Source: an uncultured Duncaniella sp.
GTDB taxonomy: Bacteria; Bacteroidota; Bacteroidia; Bacteroidales; Muribaculaceae
Assembly (NCBI RefSeq): GCF_910578445.1
Contig: NZ_CAJTQC010000005.1
Location: forward strand, 63,642 to 127,641
Length of the DNA: 64,000 bases
Direction: 5' to 3'
Position 1 is the first letter of the stretch, and the number at the start of each line of letters is the position of its first letter. The position numbers were made by a program, and so were the translations under genes. Of the stretch, positions 25,516 to 34,777 are shown piece by piece. Below the pieces are notes generated by a model that did no database searches, had not been told where the DNA came from, and was given only the letters and a program-made list of their open reading frames with translations.

Positions 25516-27729
25516 TTGAAAAAATCGTGTTTTGTAAAACAGCATGACTCCATGCAATGCGGAGTAGCATCTCTGGCAATGGTCTGCCGGGCGTATGGCG
25601 CTTCGTATTCCACAGAGTTTCTATCTTCTTTCTGCCACTGCAACACGCAGGGGGTATCACTCAATGGCATTTCGGAGGCAGCCGGAAAACTTGGATTTGA
25701 CTGCGTAGCTGCAAAACTAAATCTCGGACAGCTCGGCGAGATGCCACTTCCCGCAGTACTCCACTGGAATCAAAACCACTTTGTAGTACTCCACGGAATA
25801 ACAAACGGAGGCAAAAGGTATCACATCGCTGACCCAGCCAAGGGGATGCTCGTTTATTCTGCTGACGAATTCATCCACAAGTGGCTGAGCACGGAGACTG
25901 AGACTGAAAACCAAAACGGGGAGCGGAGTGGAGTGGCTCTGCTCATGAAGCCGACAGAGAAATTCGGATGTATAAAGGAGAAAAGCATAAATAGAAGACG
26001 CTCTTTTCGCTTCCTTTCCGTTTATCTTAGACGCTATCAGAAGTATTTTGCACTGATAATACTCGGACTGTTGGCTGGCTGCGTCATGCAGCTAATATTG
26101 CCGTTTCTCACACAGGCAATCGTCGACCGTGGCATCCGTGACAGCAACATAAATCTCATATGGCTCATCCTGCTCGGTGAGCTTATGATTGTCATCGGGC
26201 GGACGGCCACCGACTTCATACGCCGATGGCTGTTGCTCCACATATCCATGCGCATCAACATCTCGCTCCTAAGCGACTTCTTCATAAAACTTTTGAAACT
26301 CCCGATGTCGTTTTTCGACACAAAACTAATTGGCGACCTGATGCAACGGATGTCTGACCATTCACGTGTCCAGTCCTTCCTCACAGGACAGGTTCTGAGT
26401 GTCGTGTTCACGTTTCTGAGTTTCGCGGTGTTCGGAATAGTTCTATTCATCTACGACAAGCTGATTTTCATTATATTCTCCATCGGAAGCATAATCTATG
26501 GAATCTGGATATCGACTTTCCTGAAAAGACGGAAAATCATCGACTATGAACTGTTTGAGCAACAGGCAATCAACCAGAACAAGACCTACCAGTTCATCAC
26601 TTCGATGCAGGAAATAAAACTTCAGGACTGTGAACGCCGTCGCCGATGGGAGTGGGAAGACACGCAAGCCGACCTGTTTACGGTGCAGATGAAATCACTC
26701 AAACTACAGCAAACACAGGAAGCTGGTAGTATTTTCATCAACGAAATCAAAAACATACTCATAACCGTATTTGCTGCAACGGCAGTAATCAACGGACAGA
26801 TGACACTCGGCGCAATGCTCGCCGTGCAATATATCATCGGACAGCTCAACTCACCGGTGCAACAGCTTATGAATTTCATCTATTCACTACAGGATGTCAA
26901 AATATCCCTCGAACGAATTAATGAAATTCACGAGGGGCGCAACGAGGAGAACGCCACAGAGAGTGCAAAATCTTTTCCAACAGACAGCCCATTGTCCATC
27001 AGTCTTCGAAACGTATCATTCAAATATGACCCTCACGCACTCAACAATGTCCTGAATGATATATCCTTTGACATCCCTGCCGGGAAGGTCACAGCAATTG
27101 TCGGTGCATCCGGAAGCGGAAAAACAACCCTGATAAAACTCATGCTCGGCTACTATCCCGTATCGGAAGGGAAAATATCAATAGCAGGCATCGACATCGC
27201 CGACTACAATCTGAAATGGTGGCGACGGCAATGCGGAGTGGTCATGCAGGACGGTGTGATTTTTTCCGAGTCAATAGCCCGTAACATAGCCGTCGATGAC
27301 AACGAAATCGATACTGACCGTATGCACCACGCCGCCCGCATAGCCTGCATTGACGACTATATAATGAGCCTGCCCCTACGCTACGACACCCGTATCGGAC
27401 GCGACGGCGTAGGACTCAGCAAAGGACAGACACAGAGAATACTTATAGCCCGCGCCGTCTACCGCGACCCGAAATTCATATTCCTTGACGAAGCCACCAA
27501 TTCTCTTGACGCGAAAAACGAGCGTGAAATCGTCAGCAATCTTGACGATTTTTATCGCGGACGCACTGTGGTGGTCGTGGCACATCGACTTTCGACTGTC
27601 CGCAATGCCGACCATATAATCGTAGTCGACTCCGGTCGAATTGTCGAAACAGGCACTCACGAATCCCTCATAGCTTTAGGAGGGACTTATTACAATCTCG
27701 TTAAAAATCAGCTCGAACTCGGAAACTGA
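25516..27729 (+). CDS. Peptidase-containing ABC exporter (C39 peptidase, bacteriocin/peptide type)
   Basis: 737 residues with three parts. An N-terminal C39 cysteine peptidase (about 1-130) has C15 (MQCGVAS), H88 (NHFVVLHG) and D106 (IADP). A six-helix ABC membrane domain follows (about 165-450). The nucleotide-binding domain has Walker A GASGSGKTT, signature LSKGQTQRI, Walker B FIFLDEATNSLD and the H-loop AHRLST. PCATs cleave double-glycine leaders and export the peptide across the inner membrane. The start appears to be TTG at 25516: no in-frame ATG lies nearby upstream, and the next ATG (residue 13) would cut into the peptidase. It follows receptor 2 by 30 bases and is followed 1 base later by an adaptor fragment. 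No substrate peptide is evident. Confidence 0.93.
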   Translation: MKKSCFVKQHDSMQCGVASLAMVCRAYGASYSTEFLSSFCHCNTQGVSLNGISEAAGKLGFDCVAAKLNLGQLGEMPLPAVLHWNQNHFVVLHGITNGGKRYHIADPAKGMLVYSADEFIHKWLSTETETENQNGERSGVALLMKPTEKFGCIKEKSINRRRSFRFLSVYLRRYQKYFALIILGLLAGCVMQLILPFLTQAIVDRGIRDSNINLIWLILLGELMIVIGRTATDFIRRWLLLHISMRINISLLSDFFIKLLKLPMSFFDTKLIGDLMQRMSDHSRVQSFLTGQVLSVVFTFLSFAVFGIVLFIYDKLIFIIFSIGSIIYGIWISTFLKRRKIIDYELFEQQAINQNKTYQFITSMQEIKLQDCERRRRWEWEDTQADLFTVQMKSLKLQQTQEAGSIFINEIKNILITVFAATAVINGQMTLGAMLAVQYIIGQLNSPVQQLMNFIYSLQDVKISLERINEIHEGRNEENATESAKSFPTDSPLSISLRNVSFKYDPHALNNVLNDISFDIPAGKVTAIVGASGSGKTTLIKLMLGYYPVSEGKISIAGIDIADYNLKWWRRQCGVVMQDGVIFSESIARNIAVDDNEIDTDRMHHAARIACIDDYIMSLPLRYDTRIGRDGVGLSKGQTQRILIARAVYRDPKFIFLDEATNSLDAKNEREIVSNLDDFYRGRTVVVVAHRLSTVRNADHIIVVDSGRIVETGTHESLIALGGTYYNLVKNQLELGN

Positions 27730-27730
27730 C

Positions 27731-27925
27731 ATGACCTCCCATAAAGACAAATCTCCACGGTTAACGACCGACATCGACATCCGCTCTGAAAAAGTCAGGC
27801 AGATATTGGGCGAAATCCCTCGTTCGCTCACACTGTGGAGCGTCGTGACTCTTATCGCCGTCATGCTCATACTGTTCATTGTACTCTACTTCATCCCTCT
27901 ACCTCTCGGCAGCGGCCTGTTGTGA
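27731..27925 (+). pseudogene. Truncated HlyD-family adaptor (N-terminal anchor only)
   Basis: 64 residues. IRSEKVRQILGEIPRSLTLW followed by a transmembrane helix (about 36-57) matches the N-terminus of Bacteroidota HlyD-type membrane-fusion proteins that partner C39 exporters. The usual protein runs to about 400 residues with periplasmic hairpin, lipoyl and barrel domains; all of that is missing, and the sequence after the stop at 27923-27925 shows no continuation in any frame before araD. Either it is a decayed remnant from a deletion, or a retained mini-anchor. The intact exporter one base upstream makes the truncation notable. Labelled pseudogene on length alone. Confidence 0.65.
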
Positions 27926-28005
27926 ATTTCTATTTGCATGTTATCCCGATTATTCTTACTTTTACAATCCAAAGGATAATCATAACCATCAATTTTTTAA
28001 CCGAC

Positions 28006-28692
28006 ATGCTTGAAGAATTAAAAGAAAAAGTATTCCGGGCCAACCTTGACCTCGTGAAACACGGTCTTGTCATCTACACATGGGGCAATGTCTCCGGCAT
28101 CGATCCCGAGACAAAACTCGTTGTGATCAAGCCCAGCGGTGTCGACTACGACGAAATGAAAGCCGAAGACATGGTAGTGGTCGACCTCGACGGCAACGTC
28201 GTCGAAGGCAAGCTCCGCCCCTCGTCCGACACCCCCACCCACCTCGCGCTCTACCGTGCATTCCCTGAAATCGGCGGAATCGTTCACACCCATTCCACCT
28301 ATGCCACCGCATGGTCGCAGGCCGGCATCGACCTCCCCAACATCGGAACTACCCACGCCGACTATTTCCACCACGGCATCCCCTGCACAGCCGACATGAC
28401 CAAGGAAGAAGTCATGGGCGACTACGAGCTTGAGACAGGCAACGTAATCATCAAGCGCTTCGAAGGCATGAACCCGATGGACACCCCCGCCGTCCTCGTC
28501 AAGAACCACGGACCGTTTGCATGGGGCAAGACTCCGGCCGAAGCAGTCCACAATGCCGTTGTGCTCGAACAGGTAGCCAAGATGGCCTACATCGCCTACG
28601 GTGTCAACCCCGGACTCTCAATGAACCCACTCCTCATCGAAAAGCATTACAGCCGCAAACATGGCCCCGGAGCTTACTACGGACAAAACTAA
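28006..28692 (+). CDS. araD: L-ribulose-5-phosphate 4-epimerase
   Basis: 228 residues, close to E. coli AraD (231), and very similar along the length: TWGNVSGID, VIKPSGVDYDEM, PSSDTPTHLALY, IVHTHSTYAT with the zinc-binding His pair, TTHADYF, VLVKNHGPFAWGK, and the ending HYSRKHGPGAYYGQ. It converts L-ribulose-5-phosphate to D-xylulose-5-phosphate, feeding the pentose phosphate pathway. The ATG at 28006 is the family start. araA and araB are not in the window. It overlaps the next gene by 32 bases. The aldolase superfamily also includes fuculose-phosphate aldolase, but the match is plainly to AraD. Confidence 0.95.
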   Translation: MLEELKEKVFRANLDLVKHGLVIYTWGNVSGIDPETKLVVIKPSGVDYDEMKAEDMVVVDLDGNVVEGKLRPSSDTPTHLALYRAFPEIGGIVHTHSTYATAWSQAGIDLPNIGTTHADYFHHGIPCTADMTKEEVMGDYELETGNVIIKRFEGMNPMDTPAVLVKNHGPFAWGKTPAEAVHNAVVLEQVAKMAYIAYGVNPGLSMNPLLIEKHYSRKHGPGAYYGQN

Positions 28693-29587
28693 ATCATATC
28701 TCCATACAATCCGCCACGTCACTCTTGTCGGATTCTGGGTAAACGCTGTGCTGATGGTGCTGAAAATAATTTTCGGCATCATCGGCCACAGTGATGCCCT
28801 CGTGGCCGACGGAGTCCACTCTCTCAGCGACTTCGCCACCGATGCAATAGTGCTCGTGTTTGTCGGCATAGCCTACAAGAGCGCCGATCCGGGCCATCCA
28901 TACGGACACGGTAAATTCGAGACATTCGCCTCGCTTCTCATCGCAGTCGTGCTCCTCGCCGTAGCCGTCGGAATCGGCATAGCCGGTGTCGACTCCATAA
29001 TGTCGTCGGTTCGCGGCGAAGTCCTCGACCGCCCCGATATATTCACAATCATAGTAGCCTTAGCGTCAATCGGCTCAAAGGAATTTCTCTACCGCTACAC
29101 AATCCATACCGGGAAACGCATCAATTCAAGCTCGCTCATAGCCAACGCATGGCATCATCGCAGCGATGCCATCTCATCTGTAGCGACACTCATCGGAGTT
29201 TCCGCAGCCTACTTTCTCGGCCAACAGTGGCGAATCCTCGACCCCGTGGCCTCGATAGTCATCGCAGTCTTCATAGCCGTGTCGGCCATACAGATTGCAC
29301 TCCCGTCGGTCAACGAGCTTCTCGAACGCTCCCTCCCGCCCGATCAGGTAAGGAAAGCAGCCGAAACCATAGCTTCAGTCCCCGGAGTCAAGACATACCA
29401 CCGTCTGCGCACACGCCGCAACGGTCACTCCGTAATCATCGACTCACACATCAAAGTCGACCCCACCATCAATGTAGCCGAAGGCCACCGCATAGCCACC
29501 GAAGTCGAAAAAGCGCTCCGCAGTGTATTCGGAACTGACATAATCACCAACATCCACGTCGAGCCATTCAACCCGCCGTCAGAATGA
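28661..29587 (+). CDS. Cation diffusion facilitator family metal efflux transporter
   Basis: 308 residues with about six membrane helices. The site A motifs are DGVHSLSD (D50, H53, D57) in TM2 and AWHHRSDA in TM5, giving the His/Asp tetrahedral metal site of CDF proteins. A cytoplasmic domain after TM6 (VRKAAETIASVPGVKTYHRLRTRR) has the usual ferredoxin-like shape. It exports Zn2+, Fe2+ or similar by proton exchange; the ion is not determinable here. The start at 28661 overlaps the end of araD by 32 bases, suggesting translational coupling. Confidence 0.92.
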   Translation: MAPELTTDKTKSYLHTIRHVTLVGFWVNAVLMVLKIIFGIIGHSDALVADGVHSLSDFATDAIVLVFVGIAYKSADPGHPYGHGKFETFASLLIAVVLLAVAVGIGIAGVDSIMSSVRGEVLDRPDIFTIIVALASIGSKEFLYRYTIHTGKRINSSSLIANAWHHRSDAISSVATLIGVSAAYFLGQQWRILDPVASIVIAVFIAVSAIQIALPSVNELLERSLPPDQVRKAAETIASVPGVKTYHRLRTRRNGHSVIIDSHIKVDPTINVAEGHRIATEVEKALRSVFGTDIITNIHVEPFNPPSE

Positions 29588-29775
29588 ACGCGACGGAAAC
29601 ACAACTAAAAGCCTCACTGACAACACACCGCTTCCGGCTCAGAACCCACACTCAGACTCTACATTTACAACCTTAATCCCATATCTTTTTTTACTATCCG
29701 AAGCATCTCTGTTCCGATAATTTTGCTTAAATTTGTAGAGCGTAATTTTTTATCAGTAAAACCATTCCTTAAATT

Positions 29776-32172
29776 ATGAAATTCATAGCTCCTGCAAGGG
29801 TCATGGGCGCACTGGCGTTCATGGTTTCCGCGCATTTCGCTGTCACGGACGCATCAGCCGGCAACAAACGTGGCAACATCGACATCACCACTCCCTCGGG
29901 ACGTTCGGTAGTGGTCGATGCGATCAGCGACAACATCATCAAAGTAACAAACCTCGCACCCGGCGAGACCATCCCGGCCTCGACAGCATCGGTCGTCACC
30001 GGAAGAGCCGATGGCACTAATATCACCACAGCCCCCGGCATAGCCCTGCTCACTACGCGAGGTGGCATCGTGGTGCGCGTCGACAGCATCAGCGGAGCGG
30101 TCGACATCAGCGCCGGAAAGAACAAAGCCATCAGCGACGGCGGTCTGCGCACATCTGAAGGAGGACGTCAGAGCATCTCGCTTTCGACAATGGGCGGAGG
30201 CTCATTTTACGGCGCAGGCGAACGCGGCCACAGTTTCAATCTTGCAGGCGACACACTCGTGATGTACAACCGCCAGAACTACGGCTACACCGCAGGCGAT
30301 CCGCGCATCAGCCAGATGAACATCACAATGCCCCTCTTCATCTCGTCAAACGGCTACTCGGTGGTCTTCGACGACTTCGCGGCAGCAGAGATGGTGATGT
30401 CAAACCCGATTGTCTATACATCCGAATCACGCTCGCCGATTTCCTATTACTTCATCAACGGAGCGGGGACACTTGCCGATGCCACCCGCCAGCTCTCGTC
30501 GCTGACAGGCCGTCAGGACCTGCCGCCATTCTGGTCGCTCGGCTACATCACTTCGAAATACGGCTACCGCACACAGGACGAGACCGTTGGCGTGGTCGAT
30601 ACTCTCAAACGCGCCGGTTACCCGGTCGACGGTATAGTCCTCGACCTCTACTGGTATGGCAAGGAGCAGGACATGGGTCGTCTCGCATGGGATCCCGTCC
30701 AGTGGCCTGACCACAAAAAGATGCTTGCCAACCTGAAAAAAGAAGGTGTCAACACCGTCATCATCTCCCAGCCCTACATCCTCCGCAACTCCAACGGCCT
30801 TGCCAACTACAACGAACTTGCCTCTAAAGGACTTCTGCTCAAAGATTCCACAGGCAACCCGCAGGAAGTGACCATCTGGGTAGGCGAAGGCGGCATGTTC
30901 GACATGGCCAATCCCGAGACTCGCCGCTGGCTCTCCGAACGCTACAGACAGCTGACACTTGAAGGTGTAGGCGGATGGTGGGGCGACCTCGGCGAACCCG
31001 AAGTACATCCCGAGACAGGCATACACGCCAACGGACTCTCGACACGCGAATATCACAACCTCTACGGCAACGACTGGAGTCAGGTCATCTACGACATGTT
31101 CAAAAAAGAATTCCCCGACACACGCCTCATGACCATGATGCGTGGCGGAACGATTGGTCTCCAGCGCTACAGCGTCTTCCCGTGGTCGACCGACGTGTCG
31201 CGTTCGTGGGGCGGACTTCAGCCACAGGTCACAATAATGCTTAACTCAGGTCTGAGCGGACTCGGCTACATGAGCCACGATGTCGGCGGTTTCGCCATCG
31301 ACGAAAACCACCCCTACGACCCAGAGCTTTACGTGCGCTGGCTTCAGCTCGGACTTTTCTCCCCAGTGCTCCGCACACACGCCCAGTCGACAGCCGAACC
31401 CTACAAATATCCCGACCAACAAGACTTCATCCTGCCCCTCATCCGCGAGCGTTACCGCTGGCTTCCCTACAACTACACTCTGGCCTATGAAAACGCCTCG
31501 CAGGGCCAGCCCCTCGTACGTCCGCTCAACTTCTACTCTGCCGGAAGCGGAAAATATGACGACGTGACCGACGAATATCTCTGGGGACGCGACCTCCTTG
31601 TTGCACCCGTCATGACTCAGGGAGCGACAGAGCGACGTGTAATTTTCCCCGACGGACTCTGGGCCGACTACAGCAACCCGTCGAAATTCTATCACGGAGG
31701 CGACACCATCACCTACCCTGCACCGCTCGACGTACTGCCACTTTTCGTCCGCGCCGGAGCGTTCATCCCGCAGGCCGACTACGCTATGGAATCGACAGGC
31801 GACTATCGCACCGACACCTACACCGTCAACTACTATCCTTATCTCGGAGAATCCGAATATCAGATGTTTGAGGACGACCGCTCATCGACCGCCTCGCTCG
31901 CCGACAACGCCTACTCGCTCATCACCTTCCGTGGCGACGCATCAGTCGAGGGCATCAACATCGACGTGACCTCCAAGGGCACATATCCCGGCGCACCCGA
32001 CGTGAAAAAACTGACCTTCAAGATTCATCTTACAGATGTAAAACCGTCTGAAATAACCATCGACGGCAAGACACTCTCAAAGAAAGCATGGAAATATGAT
32101 CAGGCAACATCCACTGTCTCCATCCCTGTTAAATGGACGGTAGCCAATCCTCTCCACATCGAAATCCGTTGA
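29776..32172 (+). CDS. GH31 family alpha-glycosidase (alpha-glucosidase/alpha-xylosidase type), secreted
   Basis: 798 residues with a signal peptide ending about TDASA. The order is N-terminal beta domain (GGGSFYGAGERGHSF), GH31 barrel and C-terminal beta domains. The nucleophile region is GWWGDLGEPE (Asp near residue 404) and the acid/base region is MSHDVGGF (Asp near 501). Additional signatures are LDLYWYGKEQDMG and PVLRTHAQ. It hydrolyses alpha-glucosidic or alpha-xylosidic bonds, most likely in the periplasm. Subfamily cannot be fixed by eye. It is separated from araD/CDF by a 188-bp gap and ends at a bidirectional terminator. Confidence 0.92.
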   Translation: MKFIAPARVMGALAFMVSAHFAVTDASAGNKRGNIDITTPSGRSVVVDAISDNIIKVTNLAPGETIPASTASVVTGRADGTNITTAPGIALLTTRGGIVVRVDSISGAVDISAGKNKAISDGGLRTSEGGRQSISLSTMGGGSFYGAGERGHSFNLAGDTLVMYNRQNYGYTAGDPRISQMNITMPLFISSNGYSVVFDDFAAAEMVMSNPIVYTSESRSPISYYFINGAGTLADATRQLSSLTGRQDLPPFWSLGYITSKYGYRTQDETVGVVDTLKRAGYPVDGIVLDLYWYGKEQDMGRLAWDPVQWPDHKKMLANLKKEGVNTVIISQPYILRNSNGLANYNELASKGLLLKDSTGNPQEVTIWVGEGGMFDMANPETRRWLSERYRQLTLEGVGGWWGDLGEPEVHPETGIHANGLSTREYHNLYGNDWSQVIYDMFKKEFPDTRLMTMMRGGTIGLQRYSVFPWSTDVSRSWGGLQPQVTIMLNSGLSGLGYMSHDVGGFAIDENHPYDPELYVRWLQLGLFSPVLRTHAQSTAEPYKYPDQQDFILPLIRERYRWLPYNYTLAYENASQGQPLVRPLNFYSAGSGKYDDVTDEYLWGRDLLVAPVMTQGATERRVIFPDGLWADYSNPSKFYHGGDTITYPAPLDVLPLFVRAGAFIPQADYAMESTGDYRTDTYTVNYYPYLGESEYQMFEDDRSSTASLADNAYSLITFRGDASVEGINIDVTSKGTYPGAPDVKKLTFKIHLTDVKPSEITIDGKTLSKKAWKYDQATSTVSIPVKWTVANPLHIEIR

Positions 32173-32191
32173 TTTCTATAATTTTCCCATC

Positions 32192-32234
32192 AAAAAAATG
32201 CCTGTGGCCAAATTCGAGGCCACAGGCATTTTTT
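32192..32234. terminator. Bidirectional Rho-independent terminator
   Basis: AAAAATGCCTGTGGCC (left) pairs with GGCCACAGGCATTTTT (right), with A and T tracts on opposite sides, so it stops both the rightward GH31 gene and the leftward protease operon. Confidence 0.92.
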
Positions 32235-32267
32235 GTATAAGCTAAAAACCGGAACGAATTCCGACTA

Positions 32268-33719
32268 CTATTTCAGGAACTTAAGTGTAGCAACCTTGCC
32301 ACCGTCATACGTCGCGCGGGCAAAATACAATCCGGCCGGCAAACGGTCAACACTCACAGATGTCACATCGACACTGACCACACAGATTCCTGCCGCATTG
32401 AAAATCTCGACACGGCGCGCATCGGGAGCTGAAATGACAGATGTCAGACGGTCATACACCGGAAGATTGCCATCAGCCACTATGTCAGAGATAGCACTGC
32501 TCTCAAAGTTAAGCGTAAATTCAATCCCCTCATCAGTGGTCACCACATCAGTGATTGAAAACGGCGCACGCGTGCCATCAGCATAAAAAGGATAGTCCGC
32601 ATCGCCTTCCGCACCAAACGAAGTGCGTCCCGTCGTCTCACCCAATGGAGCTTTCGCTATAGTCCCGGCCTTTTCCGGAGAACCACCCGGACGGAACACA
32701 TACATCTCAAACTTGCTCGCGTTCAGATTTCCCTCGCGCGATGGATCAATCCTGTAGACAAGCATACCGGCATAAGGCAACGACCTGTCCCAGCGTGTAG
32801 ACTTGTCACGGTATTCAACCATGAAATACTCGCTTTTCGAGGCATCAGGCACAATCTTGAAAGTCACATCCTCCGGACTGTCAGAATCAAGAGGTCTGAG
32901 CATGTAGCGCCCCGATTCGCTGATTTCCGTGACGCGCGGAATCCAGTTGCCATAGAAACGGCCATATGTCTGACGGATATACGCGCTGAGACCTTGCGGC
33001 ACTTTCTGATTGTCGCTCATCAGATCCCAGATGCCCACAGGCTCAAGCTTGCCATTGCTATAAAGGTCGAAAGCATTGAGAGTGTGCATCATCTCGTGAC
33101 ACAACACACCCGTGTTCAGTTCCTGAGGCTCAAGAGCCTTATATCCGTTGGCTTTGTCGAACACCTTGAGATAATAACCGACCTTTTTGCCGTGGATGGT
33201 CGGCGACGTCCACAGACACGGCTGGTTTGAAGGCCACAGATTATAATTAGCTGAGATTTCAGAGTTTCCGTTGATAATAACCGTAAAATTATCAATCTTG
33301 CCGTCACCGTCGCAGTCAATCTCCGCATCCTCAGGGACCGACGACTCGACATATTTGCATAGCGCATCGAGCATTGTCTGCTCGCGCAAGGAGGCCACGA
33401 CATAGTTGTCATAGCCGTCAGGGTTGATGGAACTCTGTTTGCAATAATAGTTGCGCGGATGACTGTCGACATAGACAAGCGGGACAATCACGGAATTCCA
33501 CTCCATTGCTCCATAGCTCATGTCCGAAAAATAATTGCGAACCGAATTCGCATCCTTGCCGCTGTCATTGAACATCGCCTCATAATAGTCCTGCGTGTGC
33601 TGCCATTCGGCCTCCTCCTGATCGGCGAACTTGACAAAACAAACCACGTTCGCCATCTTTCGGACGGCAAACGTGGGTAGTCCAACGAGCAGCGACAGTG
33701 AGAGAAGTAACTGTCTCAT
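32268..33719 (-). CDS. Secreted M6-like metallopeptidase with C-terminal sorting-like domain
   Basis: 483 residues with a signal peptide (MRQLLLSLSLLVGLPTFA). The zinc motif is HEMMH (208-212), followed by NAFDLYSN and WDLMSDN, as in M6 (immune inhibitor A-like) peptidases. The C-terminal ~80 residues (VEIFNAAGICVVSVDV...LPAGLYFARATYDG...ATLKFLK) form a beta-sandwich tail like T9SS type A sorting domains. Last gene of the SusCD-linked operon. Probably a cell-surface or secreted protease; its substrate is unknown. Confidence 0.87.
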   Translation of the reverse strand: MRQLLLSLSLLVGLPTFAVRKMANVVCFVKFADQEEAEWQHTQDYYEAMFNDSGKDANSVRNYFSDMSYGAMEWNSVIVPLVYVDSHPRNYYCKQSSINPDGYDNYVVASLREQTMLDALCKYVESSVPEDAEIDCDGDGKIDNFTVIINGNSEISANYNLWPSNQPCLWTSPTIHGKKVGYYLKVFDKANGYKALEPQELNTGVLCHEMMHTLNAFDLYSNGKLEPVGIWDLMSDNQKVPQGLSAYIRQTYGRFYGNWIPRVTEISESGRYMLRPLDSDSPEDVTFKIVPDASKSEYFMVEYRDKSTRWDRSLPYAGMLVYRIDPSREGNLNASKFEMYVFRPGGSPEKAGTIAKAPLGETTGRTSFGAEGDADYPFYADGTRAPFSITDVVTTDEGIEFTLNFESSAISDIVADGNLPVYDRLTSVISAPDARRVEIFNAAGICVVSVDVTSVSVDRLPAGLYFARATYDGGKVATLKFLK

Positions 33720-33747
33720 GACTCTTTGATATTAAAAGATTGTGTTA

Positions 33748-34662
33748 TTAGCGTATGATCTTGATGGTGGCGATACCGCAGTCGGCTGTAGCCTTGACCA
33801 CATAAGCGCCAGAAGCAAGATGTCCGATGGCGAGCGACGCACCATTGCCCATAGCGACGCGTGCGCCTGAAAGCGCGTACACTTCGATAGTGGCATCGGC
33901 CGATGCGTTGACATTCTCACCGTCGAATGTCAGGTTGAGACCACCGTCGGCAATCACGTCAGAAATACCGGCAGAGCTGTCATTTGTATAAGTACGGACC
34001 TTGATGCCCTGAACATAGAGATTGCGCTTGGTATTGTTTCTCACAAGAGCGGTAACCTTCTCACCGATGGCGCTTGCAAGAGAAAGATTTGTATTCTGGT
34101 TGCTTATATCCTGAATATTATCCCACTGATACTGGGTTTTGGTTGAAAGCGGTCTGTTGATGAATGCAAGCTTCATATATGTAGTGATGGTAGCACAGTC
34201 AATCGACTCCACCCAGCCCTTTGCACCAAGGAGACCAACGCACATGGGGGCAGTCTCGGTCGACAGGAAAAGGTCGAATTCAGCGCAGTCGGGGAGCTGA
34301 AGAAGAATGCCGCCGCCATTAGGCGAATCAGAACCATTTGTTGAAGAACCGCCGGGAATGATGATAGCTCCGACCTTCGCACCTTCACCGCCAAGCTCAC
34401 CGGCCTCATTCCAGCCTATAGCCGTGGGATCGCATTCGGGCTCGGCATACTGTCCCTCGCTGTTCTCAAATGTAGCAGACTGAAGCTGTATCTTATACTT
34501 GTTTCCCCAGCCGACATACTTGTCAATCTTTTCCTGAGTGTCAAACCAGAGCCAGCCATTAGCATCCACATCAACTGCATCGAAATAGTTGAATGTCTCC
34601 TGAGCAGAAGCCGATGTCATACATGCAGCGCAAAGAGCTGCCGAGAGTAAAAATTTCTTCAT
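33748..34662 (-). CDS. Secreted protein of unknown function with C-terminal sorting-like domain
   Basis: 304 residues from the ATG at 34662, chosen for its signal peptide (MKKFLLSAALCAACMTSASA); an in-frame ATG at 34728 adds 22 unlikely residues. The body is beta-rich (ETFNYFDAVDVDANGWLWFDT, GGILLQLPDCAEFDLFLST) and resembles no family I know; a surface-binding role next to SusD is possible. The last ~75 residues (IEVYALSGARVAMGNG...LASGAYVVKA...ATIKIIR) resemble a T9SS C-terminal domain, as in the neighbouring M6 peptidase. Sits 115 bases after susD and 28 before the M6 gene. Confidence 0.75.
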   Translation of the reverse strand: MKKFLLSAALCAACMTSASAQETFNYFDAVDVDANGWLWFDTQEKIDKYVGWGNKYKIQLQSATFENSEGQYAEPECDPTAIGWNEAGELGGEGAKVGAIIIPGGSSTNGSDSPNGGGILLQLPDCAEFDLFLSTETAPMCVGLLGAKGWVESIDCATITTYMKLAFINRPLSTKTQYQWDNIQDISNQNTNLSLASAIGEKVTALVRNNTKRNLYVQGIKVRTYTNDSSAGISDVIADGGLNLTFDGENVNASADATIEVYALSGARVAMGNGASLAIGHLASGAYVVKATADCGIATIKIIR

Positions 34663-34777
34663 GTAATAAATTTTTATAAATGATGAATTGTTAAAGGTCG
34701 GCGGGATAGAAGCCTTATCAGCCTCCAATCCCGCAAACCAGAATATTTTTATCCGATTAAAAGACCCTTGAGGTCAA

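Noticed and set aside
28006..28692. Fuculose-1-phosphate aldolase as an alternative call
   Set aside because: Sequence blocks and C-terminus match AraD throughout, so I do not assign it to the fucose pathway.
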